Shown here: positions 1 through 5,834 of the stretch, piece after piece
Numbering within the stretch: the stretch's first letter is position 1
How the letters are laid out: each line of letters starts with the position of its first letter
Assembly (NCBI GenBank): GCA_012271225.1
Contig: JAAXGS010000182.1
Location: forward strand, 1-7,117
Source: Dehalococcoidia bacterium
Lineage (GTDB): Bacteria > Chloroflexota > Dehalococcoidia > UBA6926
DNA length: 7,117 nucleotides
Direction: 5' to 3'
The notes under the pieces: model-generated
What the model saw: only the letters and a program-made list of their open reading frames with translations
Database searches by the model: none
Told to the model about the DNA's origin: nothing
Translations under genes and position numbers: made by a program

Positions 1-19
1 GACTACCCGGGCTAACCGA

Positions 20-95
20 TGGTGCCCCCAAGGGGACTCGAACCCCTGTCGGCGGCTTGAAGGGCCGCAGTCCTGGGCCACTAGACGATGGGGGC
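20..95 (-). tRNA. tRNA-Glu (anticodon TTC)
   Basis: The minus strand folds into a complete 76-nt cloverleaf. The 7-bp acceptor stem starts GCCCCCA. The D-arm is of the GTCTAGTGG type seen in bacterial glutamate tRNAs. The anticodon stem is GCGGC/GCCGC with the 7-nt loop CCTTCAA, placing TTC at positions 34-36. The T-arm is AGGGG-TTCGAGT-CCCCT, the discriminator base is A, and CCA is encoded in the DNA. TTC decodes GAA and, by wobble, GAG. The gene lies upstream of and divergent from the next coding gene. Confidence 0.97.
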
Positions 96-121
96 ATGGA
101 GCATCCATCGGCTCCCCTCCC

Positions 122-150
122 ACTATAGCCGCCGCCCGCGTTCTCCAAAA
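122..150 (-). promoter_or_regulatory. Putative promoter of tRNA-Glu
   Basis: On the minus strand a TATAGT -10 box (122-127) lies 17 bases from a weak -35-like TTTTGG (145-150). The predicted start near 115 gives a 5' leader of about 20 nt before the mature tRNA. The -10 is close to consensus but the -35 matches poorly, so the call rests on the -10, the spacing and the position. Confidence 0.5.
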
Positions 151-156
151 GTGCCC

Positions 157-172
157 GGCGCGTCAGCGCGCC
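157..172. repeat. GC-rich 6-bp inverted repeat in the divergent intergenic region
   Basis: GGCGCG and CGCGCC form a perfect 6-bp inverted repeat around the 4-base centre TCAG. It sits between the tRNA-Glu promoter and the start of the gene at 194. No T-run follows on either strand, so it does not look like a terminator. It could be a 5'-leader hairpin of the plus-strand gene, an operator, or chance in GC-rich DNA. Confidence 0.35.
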
Positions 173-193
173 TTGTATTCAGGATGAGAATCG

Positions 194-877
194 ATGACAA
201 ATCGTCCGATTTCAGTCTTTCTGCGGTCAAACGGCATCTCCGGCGCGAATGAGCAGGCCATCGCCCGCGGCGTTCTGGAGGATGCCGGCTTCACGCGCCC
301 GGGCAAGGTCAACATGGCCGTGGACAAGGAGGCCCGGGCGCGTGAGCGCCTGGAATCCGCGCTGGCGTTCCACTGCGCGGACGCTGTGTGCAGGGAAGCC
401 CTGTCACGGAACGCGCATCAGGAAAGCAACCCGCGCCAGCCGCTGATGGTGGAGCGCGATTTCTGCGAGATTTGCGGCGGATCAGCGGACGGCAGGGAAC
501 TCCGCGCCATGGCGAACTCAATGGAGAAGGCCGGGCTTTCACGCATCGTCGTGGTTGGCGGCACAAAGCAGAAGGAAACGGCGATCCTGCGGATGAGCCC
601 GGAAACGGTCCAGTGGCGATTCGTCAATGACTTCAAGCGTGTTGATGAGCGTGACGCGGCGGCCGATCTCAAGTGGGCGGACGTGATCGTCATCTGGGCC
701 AGGACACCCCTCAAGCACCGCGTATCCAATCTCTATAGCAGGGCTGAGCACGCCGTCATCGCGCCGACCACCGGAATCGGTCAACTCGCGCGAACCGCGC
801 GGGAGTTCGCTCAGGGCGGACCCGGCGCCGCTCGTCCGGACCCCGCCGCCCCCCGCGGTCAGCGAAAGAGCGGCTGA
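194..877 (+). CDS. Uncharacterised protein with CxxC motif and DUF2325-like segment
   Basis: This encodes a 227-residue soluble protein of unknown function with no signal peptide or membrane segment. Residues 1-60 look helical and charged. C61 and C66 precede a CEICGG motif (C91, C94), which could form a small metal-binding knuckle. Residues 117-190 resemble the DUF2325 fold: a hydrophobic strand ending in VVGG (119-123), a variable middle part, then WADVIVIW (161-168) and a basic K174-H175 region. The match was made by eye from the VVGG...ADVIV pattern, so the family link is tentative. The last 20 residues are Gly/Pro/Arg-rich. ATG 194 is the first start after an in-frame stop at 185-187, with a weak AGGATGAG ribosome site at 181-188. 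The 3' end overlaps the convergent lipoprotein gene by 19 bases. Confidence 0.75.
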   Translation: MTNRPISVFLRSNGISGANEQAIARGVLEDAGFTRPGKVNMAVDKEARARERLESALAFHCADAVCREALSRNAHQESNPRQPLMVERDFCEICGGSADGRELRAMANSMEKAGLSRIVVVGGTKQKETAILRMSPETVQWRFVNDFKRVDERDAAADLKWADVIVIWARTPLKHRVSNLYSRAEHAVIAPTTGIGQLARTAREFAQGGPGAARPDPAAPRGQRKSG

Positions 878-1500
878 TCGCCAACCTCGAATCCGTGCTC
901 CGCGGCCAGACCGGCGTTGATCTCCACCGCGTATTGGGCAGGCGCGGCGCTCGGATACCTCGTCAACTCTGTATCTGGCACGCCGGGCTGTGGATGCATT
1001 GTCTGGATATCTACAATCACACCCGCCATATCCAGATAGAGGATATCCAAGGGGATCAGCGTGTTCTTCATCCAGAAGCTCAGGGTGAACTCCGACGAGA
1101 AGACGAAGAGCATCCCGGCATCTGCGTCCAGGCTTTCGCGCTCCATCAGACCCCGCGCGAGGTCCTCCGGCGTCGCCGCGATTTCCAGCCGAAACACCCG
1201 CCCGCGCAGTGACATCCGCCGTATATCCTCCACCGTCTCCGCCTGATTGATTGGCGAATAGCCCCCGTCCTCCGGTTGCGGACTGGCAAGGGGCGTTGGC
1301 GTTGAACGCGCAGCAGGCGCGGACGTTGGCGTTGGATTGGCTGCTGGCGCCAGGACGGTCACAGGCGAGGGCGAGGGTTTGGGGGACACAGTGGGCGCGG
1401 GTCCAGGGTCTGCGGCGGGAGCGGGGAATGAGCAGGACGCAAGCAGCAGCGCCGCGATCATCAGCGCAGGGCCCAACAGGAGTTCCCGGCGGTGTGTCAT
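859..1500 (-). CDS. DUF192-family lipoprotein
   Basis: This encodes a 213-residue secreted lipoprotein. The N-terminus has two Arg (4-5), a hydrophobic stretch (7-21) and a lipobox Leu-Ala-Ser-Cys with C23 as the predicted lipidated residue. Residues 24-78 are a Pro/Ala/Thr/Ser-rich linker. Residues 95-212 match DUF192 (PF02643): an RGLM-R-SL segment (116-124), GMLFVF (129-134), FWMKNT-IPLDI (143-153), then PAQYAVEI-AG (187-197) and a final GD-LF turn. DUF192 proteins are common in bacteria and archaea and their biochemical role is not established. ATG 1500 is the first start after an in-frame stop at 1519-1521. No convincing Shine-Dalgarno precedes it. The gene appears monocistronic, convergent with its left neighbour. 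Confidence 0.9.
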   Translation of the reverse strand: MTHRRELLLGPALMIAALLLASCSFPAPAADPGPAPTVSPKPSPSPVTVLAPAANPTPTSAPAARSTPTPLASPQPEDGGYSPINQAETVEDIRRMSLRGRVFRLEIAATPEDLARGLMERESLDADAGMLFVFSSEFTLSFWMKNTLIPLDILYLDMAGVIVDIQTMHPQPGVPDTELTRYPSAAPAQYAVEINAGLAAEHGFEVGDQPLFR

Positions 1501-1506
1501 TCCGCA

Positions 1507-1536
1507 AGCATACCGAACTCATTTGGTAGACTTGAA
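1507..1536 (-). promoter_or_regulatory. Weak candidate promoter for the DUF192 lipoprotein gene
   Basis: On the minus strand TATGCT (1507-1512) is a possible -10, and TTCAAG (1531-1536) a poor -35 with an 18-base spacer. The -10 ends only 6 bases before the ATG, so a start here would give a nearly leaderless mRNA, in keeping with the missing ribosome site. The promoter for tRNA-Thr must also lie between 1501 and 1577, but I see no convincing one. Confidence 0.25.
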
Positions 1537-1577
1537 GGGTGGCGCGCCGCGTCATCACCAACACGCCGTTGGAACGT

Positions 1578-1652
1578 GCCAGCGTAGCTCAGGGGTAGAG
1601 CAGCGGTTTCGTAAACCGCAGGCCATCGGTTCAAATCCGATCGCTGGCTCCA
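1578..1652 (+). tRNA. tRNA-Thr (anticodon CGT)
   Basis: This is a complete 75-nt cloverleaf. The acceptor stem is GCCAGCG/CGCTGGC, and the D-stem is GCTC/GAGC. The anticodon stem is GCGGT/ACCGC with loop TTCGTAA, giving anticodon CGT, which reads ACG. The variable loop has 5 nt, the T-arm is ATCGG-TTCAAAT-CCGAT, the discriminator base is T, and CCA is encoded. The gene is followed by a terminator on the same strand. Confidence 0.97.
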
Positions 1653-1688
1653 CACTCGTTCCGAACGATCATCTGCCGCATCAATGCG

Positions 1689-1722
1689 AGCGCCGCCGCG
1701 CACATCTGCGCGGCGCTTTCTT
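1689..1722 (+). terminator. Rho-independent terminator after tRNA-Thr
   Basis: GCCGCGCA (1695-1702) pairs perfectly with TGCGCGGC (1707-1714) around the loop CATC and is followed by GCTTTCTT. A longer stem (AGCGCC...GGCGCT) can form with a 3-base bulge. The position, 37 bases after the tRNA CCA end, suits a tRNA terminator. Confidence 0.75.
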
Positions 1723-1790
1723 CCCGCCGCCCTCCCACTGCTTGAGGTAACAGAACAGAACGGCCCCTGCCATCAGACGCTCTGGTTGGC

Positions 1791-1836
1791 AAAAAGAGTC
1801 AGCGGCTCGCGCCCCTGGGCCAACGGCGTGGGGCGC
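1791..1836 (-). terminator. Putative terminator of the sensory operon
   Basis: Read on the minus strand just past the kinase stop codon, GCGCCCC pairs perfectly with GGGGCGC (1809-1836). The 14-base loop contains a small GCC-GTT-GGC inner stem. A run of five T lies at 1791-1795, with a small GAG...CTC stem (1796-1808) directly before it. The strong stem is 13 bases away from the T-run, so this is not a textbook terminator. The remaining stretch, 1723-1790, holds nothing I can identify. Confidence 0.45.
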
Positions 1837-1841
1837 CTCTC

Positions 1842-4172
1842 TCAGTCCCCTTGCTCTTCGACGGCCACGACCCTGTCCTGATCCTGCTGGACCGTTGATT
1901 CCGTCCGCGCGTCATTGACTGATGCGTTCTTCGCGGACGCGAGCGGAATATCGATGGTCATCTCCGTATACTCGTTGACCTTTGTGTCGACGCTGATTGT
2001 TCCCCCGTGGCGGCGCACAATGTCGTTTGAAATGGCAAGGCCCAGGCCGGTGCCCTTCTCCGGCGGTTTCGTCGTGAAGAACGGGTTGAATATCCTGTCG
2101 GCAACGTCCGCGGGCATTCCAACCCCGTTGTCGCGAACCGTCACCCGGATCTTCGTGTCATCCCGGCGGGTTTTCAGCCAGAGCGTGGGCGCATAGTCCG
2201 TGTCCCCGCCCGCTTCCGCAAGGTTCTTGCGGCGCAGGTCAGTGGCGTAACAGGCATTCGACACCATGTTGAGGAACACGCGGCCCAGTTCCTGCGGAAT
2301 CACTTCAATCACGCCGATATTGGGGTCAAAGTCCTCCTCCGTCGTCAGGTTGAAGTCGGAGTCCGTCGCCCTCTGGCTGTGATACGCCAGCCTGTACTGC
2401 TGGTCGACAAGAAGGTTCATATCGACGAACTCCCATTCCCCGGAGTCCCGCCCAATCTGGAGCATGTCATGGACGATGCGATTCGCGCGGTCGCCGTGCG
2501 ACTTGATCCTGCCCAGGTTGTCCTGCAAATCGCCGACCACTTCTTCCACATAGGAGCGCTGATCATCGGTCATGGAGAACTTGCCGTCATCGAGGATCTC
2601 CCGCAGTTCTCCAACGAGCTCAGTGGAGGCCTCGGAAAAGTTGTTCATGAAGTTGAGCGGGTTCCGTATTTCATGCGCGACGCCGGCCGTCAGCTCACCC
2701 AGGGCGGCCAGTTTCTCACGCAGGACAATCTGCCCCTGCGCCTGCCGCAGGTCTCCAAGCACGCTTTCAAGCTCCGAATTCTTGTCCTGCACCTCGTTCG
2801 CCAACTGTTCCACAAGGTTGAGCCTCTGCACCTCAAGGGCATGGCGGCGGAAAACCTCAAGCGCGGAGGCCATCACGGCGACCTCATCCTGGCCGCCGAT
2901 GTCCACCGTCGACTCCAGATCGCCCTCCGCCATGCTCTGCATGCGGGTGGACAGCGCGTTCAGCCGCCGCAGAAGGATGCGGCCAATGAAGAGCCAGATG
3001 ATCAGCAGCGCGCCCGCAATGCTCAGCACGCTGATGACAATCAGCAGGATGCGCCCCGTGCGGATGGCCTGCTCAGATGCCGCCGTCGCCTCCAGCGTGC
3101 CCTCCTGCGACTGTGTCACCAGGCCGTCAACCTCCGTGAGCAGCTCAATGGACAGGGCGCGGTTGCTCTCCAGCAGTTGCCGCTGCGCATCGGAAATGCG
3201 CAGCGATTTCAGGACGACGTCATAGATCCCGTTCTCCTGCAACCCCAACGCAAAGAGCTGCGTCATGATTGGCCGGATCTGCGCGTGAATCTCCGTGTCC
3301 GTCAGCGTGTTCACGTTCCGGTCGATTCGGCTTGTGGCCGCCTCAAACTCGTCTCGCAGTGAACTGACAAGCCGGGCGTCTGACGCCGTGAACGCGCTGG
3401 CCAGTTGTTCCGTGCCGATCTTGGCGTCCGATTGAATCTCCACAAGGCGCCTGTATCTTTCCACCTGGTCCTCGGAGAAGTGTTCAAGTCGCTGCGCCTG
3501 CGGCTGATCAATCGCCGGATATCCCGTCATGATGAAGAAGAGTTGGTCATCAATGGCCGGCACAAGCACGGAGTCCAGGTCCATGCCAATTGTGACCAAC
3601 TCAGACTGCAGTTCGACCCGTCTCTCATTCAGGTCAAACGTATCGACTGTCTGTGTTTCGATAGAGTCGATGTTGGACAGGAGGGTGTTCGCGTACTCTC
3701 GAATAACCCGAATACGTTCAGGATCAACGCCGGGCTGCGCCTCCAGCGCCTCCATCTCCCCTTCAAAGGCGTCATAGGAAACGTCAATCTCATTGACAAC
3801 GCGATCAAACTCGCTTCTGGTCTCCGCCACGGTCAGGCTGGGGGCGGCGGCCACCAGCGTCTGGCCATACTGCGCAATTCCGAAGGCGGACGCCAACTCC
3901 GGCACGCTGCCCTCATTCACACGGCCCTGCGCGTCTCCAACGCTGTTGAATGAAAACCACGCGACCAGACTCGCCAGCAGGGTGAGCGCGACGGCCCCTC
4001 CAATGCTGATGTAGAGCTGCGTGGAAATCCGAACACGGCCAAGCAGCTGCCGCCGCCAGCCGGTGTCCGGCGTCTCCGCCTCTCCAAGGCGCGCTCCGAT
4101 GGCGGACGTCACCTCCGTCAGGCGTTGACGCCCGTTATCGATAATCCTGTTCACCCATGGAGGTATCTTCAT
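1842..4172 (-). CDS. TorS-like membrane sensor histidine kinase
   Basis: This 776-residue kinase has a cytoplasmic N-terminus (1-50) and TM1 (about 52-74). An extracytoplasmic, largely helical sensor domain of about 300 residues follows, then TM2 (about 375-399) and a HAMP domain (about 396-448) with the M-AEGDLE and DEVAVMASALEVFRRHA segments typical of TorS relatives. A coiled coil (450-485) leads to the HisKA segment: GVAHEIRNPL with phospho-acceptor H500 and E501/N504. The ATPase has the N-box NMVSNACYA (635-643), G1 DNGVGM (681-686), the FNPFFTTK box (695-702) and G2 GTGLGLAIS (707-715), so it looks active. There is no receiver or HPt domain; residues 745-776 are an acidic, Gln-containing tail. 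Its ATG overlaps the binding-protein stop codon (ATGA). The likely ligand sensor is that lipoprotein, and the likely target is the receiver of the operon's phosphatase; both are inference. Confidence 0.93.
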   Translation of the reverse strand: MKIPPWVNRIIDNGRQRLTEVTSAIGARLGEAETPDTGWRRQLLGRVRISTQLYISIGGAVALTLLASLVAWFSFNSVGDAQGRVNEGSVPELASAFGIAQYGQTLVAAAPSLTVAETRSEFDRVVNEIDVSYDAFEGEMEALEAQPGVDPERIRVIREYANTLLSNIDSIETQTVDTFDLNERRVELQSELVTIGMDLDSVLVPAIDDQLFFIMTGYPAIDQPQAQRLEHFSEDQVERYRRLVEIQSDAKIGTEQLASAFTASDARLVSSLRDEFEAATSRIDRNVNTLTDTEIHAQIRPIMTQLFALGLQENGIYDVVLKSLRISDAQRQLLESNRALSIELLTEVDGLVTQSQEGTLEATAASEQAIRTGRILLIVISVLSIAGALLIIWLFIGRILLRRLNALSTRMQSMAEGDLESTVDIGGQDEVAVMASALEVFRRHALEVQRLNLVEQLANEVQDKNSELESVLGDLRQAQGQIVLREKLAALGELTAGVAHEIRNPLNFMNNFSEASTELVGELREILDDGKFSMTDDQRSYVEEVVGDLQDNLGRIKSHGDRANRIVHDMLQIGRDSGEWEFVDMNLLVDQQYRLAYHSQRATDSDFNLTTEEDFDPNIGVIEVIPQELGRVFLNMVSNACYATDLRRKNLAEAGGDTDYAPTLWLKTRRDDTKIRVTVRDNGVGMPADVADRIFNPFFTTKPPEKGTGLGLAISNDIVRRHGGTISVDTKVNEYTEMTIDIPLASAKNASVNDARTESTVQQDQDRVVAVEEQGD

Positions 4173-5401
4173 GACACCGACTCCACCAACGTCTCGACAG
4201 GATGATAGAGGCCGTCCGTTCCGATAACCGTAAGATACACGGCTTCCGAACCCTGATTATCATTCCCGCCAAACCGCAGCAGAAAGCCGTCTATGCTCAG
4301 CAGAGACGAATTCTGCAGCGCATTGAGAAAGCAGTCCCGGTCAACCGTCTCCCCGCATGCGGACACACCGGCGATGGCCAGGCGGCCGGCCAGATACCCC
4401 TCAAACGAATAGAAGTTGACCTCGGCATCCGCCTGATACGACCGCAGCGCGTTCTCGTATGAGGCGGCGACCGGCGCGGGGTCGTTGGTGACCAGCGGCA
4501 GCACCTGCGTGGCGTACACGCCGACGCCCCGGCTGCCGAGAAGTTCCGGCAGCCGGGAATTTCCCGCGACGGACACGGTGTAGAACTGTGTGTTCAACCC
4601 CGTTCTTCTGGCCCACTCAATGAGCGCGGCCACGGGCTCGAACGTTCCCATCAGGATGACGGCCTGAGGATGAGCCGGGGACAGATCAAGCAACGCCGTC
4701 TTGATCGCATTGGTATTCGCGGTGTACAGGCCCACGGCAACGGGCTGCATGCCGCGGCTGCGCAGCGCCTCAATGACGCCGCTATAACCGCTCCGGCCAT
4801 ATGCGTCATCCTGGTACATGACTCCAATGCGTGTGATGCCGCGCCTGCCGACAAGGAACTCCACGAGGGCCTCTGCCTCCTGGCTGTACGAGGCGCGCAG
4901 GTTGACAACATTCCGCGCCGCATCCTCACGGAAATACTCAGCGCCGGTGAACGGCGCGACATACGGCACTCCAGCCTCTGTCGTGATGGGCAGGACCGCG
5001 CGGCCCGTCGGTGTGCCCGCGGAGGCGAGCAACGCGAAAACCTGATCATCATTGATGAGCCGTTCAGTGTTCCGTATCGCCTTGGCGGGATCATAATCGT
5101 CATCGAGAGTGATGAGTCTGAACTGCCGTCCATTGACACCCCCGCCGGTGTTGACCTCATGGAAGGCCGCCTCAATCCCAATCTGGAGATTCGTGCCGAT
5201 CTCGCCAAAATCGACCGATTGCCCAAAGGTGATCGAATCTCCGGTCACTCCGGGAGAAGTCTGCGCGGGAGTCGGGACCGGCGTCGTCTCACCCGGCCCG
5301 TTCGGGTCTCCGCCGCCGCCAAACCATGAGCAGCCGGCAATCAGGACCATGGCGCTGAGCGCAGTTATGACCGGCAAACGGGTCAGTTTCGGGCTCACCA
5401 T
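4169..5401 (-). CDS. LivJ-type periplasmic binding lipoprotein
   Basis: This 410-residue protein has a hydrophobic N-terminal signal and a lipobox Ile-Ala-Gly-Cys (lipidated C24). A Gly/Pro/Thr-rich linker runs to about residue 50, then a type-1 periplasmic binding fold (Peripla_BP_6, branched-chain amino acid/amide type). Recognisable segments are GIEAAFHEVN--GGVNGR near the start, LITLDDDYDPAKA with the following R-N-ERLI helix, the LASAGTPTGRAVLPI lobe, GVMYQDDAYGRSG at the hinge, and FYSFEGYLAGRLAI near the end. Two late Cys (SACGETVDRDC) could form a disulfide. Such proteins usually feed Liv-type ABC importers, but no permease or ATPase gene is present and the next gene is a sensor kinase. 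A sensory rather than transport role is therefore inferred, as with TorT for TorS. The ligand cannot be read from the sequence. A GAGG ribosome site sits 5 bases before ATG 5401. Confidence 0.92.
   Translation of the reverse strand: MVSPKLTRLPVITALSAMVLIAGCSWFGGGGDPNGPGETTPVPTPAQTSPGVTGDSITFGQSVDFGEIGTNLQIGIEAAFHEVNTGGGVNGRQFRLITLDDDYDPAKAIRNTERLINDDQVFALLASAGTPTGRAVLPITTEAGVPYVAPFTGAEYFREDAARNVVNLRASYSQEAEALVEFLVGRRGITRIGVMYQDDAYGRSGYSGVIEALRSRGMQPVAVGLYTANTNAIKTALLDLSPAHPQAVILMGTFEPVAALIEWARRTGLNTQFYTVSVAGNSRLPELLGSRGVGVYATQVLPLVTNDPAPVAASYENALRSYQADAEVNFYSFEGYLAGRLAIAGVSACGETVDRDCFLNALQNSSLLSIDGFLLRFGGNDNQGSEAVYLTVIGTDGLYHPVETLVESVS
4181..4187 (-). promoter_or_regulatory. Ribosome binding site of the histidine kinase
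   Basis: GGTGGAG on the minus strand lies 8 bases before the kinase ATG, inside the last codons of the binding-protein gene. It supports ATG 4172 as the true start and suggests translational coupling through the ATGA overlap. Confidence 0.65.
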
Positions 5402-5408
5402 ACCCGCC

Positions 5409-5825
5409 TCAATGTGCCAGGTTGGCGACCAGTGTCATCCTGTTCTTGTCGTCAGCCCGCACGTACCTGACATCATCCATGACCGACCGCACAATATGAA
5501 TGCCCCACCCGCCTACGCGGCGCTCCATGATCGGGCCCTCGAGATCGGGAGACGGCGCGTCAAGAACGGGGTTGAACGGGCGTCCGTCATCGACAATTAC
5601 AAAGGTGATCTGTGAATCATCCGACACCACAGACACATCGATGAGATGAACCTTATCATCCACGTATCCATAATTCATGATATTGAGGGTGAGTTCCTCA
5701 AGCACCAGATTGATCTTGTACGTCAACTCCGGTGTCCATCCGTTGCTCTCGCCCAGTTCCTCCACCGCGGCGGTGATCCGATCAAGCTCGTCATGCCGCG
5801 ACTCGATGGTCATTGAGATGGTCAT
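5409..5825 (-). CDS. RsbW-like GHKL ATPase (anti-sigma regulatory factor family)
   Basis: This 138-residue soluble protein consists almost only of a HATPase_c_2 domain. The N-box contains EELTLN (43-48) followed by N51 and Y52. The G1-type box is VDDGRPFNP (78-86), and the glycine box is GGWGIHIVRSVMDDVRY (105-121). There is no DHp or sensor domain. Family members such as RsbW and SpoIIAB bind a sigma factor or partner and phosphorylate a STAS antagonist, which a PP2C phosphatase resets. The phosphatase gene is 9 bases upstream, which supports that pairing. No STAS or sigma gene is visible. ATG 5825 has an AGGG 7 bases upstream, overlapping the preceding TAG. An in-frame ATG at 5813 lacks such a site. 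Whether it is a true kinase or only a binding switch is not decided by the sequence. Confidence 0.9.
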   Translation of the reverse strand: MTISMTIESRHDELDRITAAVEELGESNGWTPELTYKINLVLEELTLNIMNYGYVDDKVHLIDVSVVSDDSQITFVIVDDGRPFNPVLDAPSPDLEGPIMERRVGGWGIHIVRSVMDDVRYVRADDKNRMTLVANLAH

Positions 5826-5834
5826 GGGGTAACC

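Noticed and set aside
1..19. Bases left of tRNA-Glu as part of another tRNA or a terminator
   Set aside because: The CCCGGG core is only a short palindrome and there is no T-run or stem of useful length. Too little sequence is visible to call anything.
539..1564. Minus-strand open frame of 341 codons spanning both left-hand genes
   Set aside because: Its translation is Arg/Gly/Ala-rich with no domain pattern. It overlaps the DUF192 lipoprotein in another frame and the CxxC protein antisense; those two frames have clear protein features.
20..1652. tRNA genes as integration sites of a mobile element
   Set aside because: No integrase gene and no direct repeat of either tRNA 3' end were seen in the window, and the genes between look chromosomal.
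1657..1667. CGTTC-C-GAACG palindrome after tRNA-Thr as a LexA-type operator
   Set aside because: SOS boxes of the GAAC/GTTC type have the half-sites in the opposite order with a wider spacer. This is more likely chance in the tRNA trailer.
2379..3362. Plus-strand open frame of 327 codons inside the histidine kinase
   Set aside because: It lies wholly antisense to the kinase HAMP and HisKA region. Its Leu/Gln/His/Arg-rich translation resembles the complement of coiled-coil codons, and it has no domain motifs.
4670..5329. Plus-strand open frame of 219 codons inside the binding-protein gene
   Set aside because: It is antisense to a clear type-1 binding-protein domain. Its own translation shows no motifs and it has no ribosome site.
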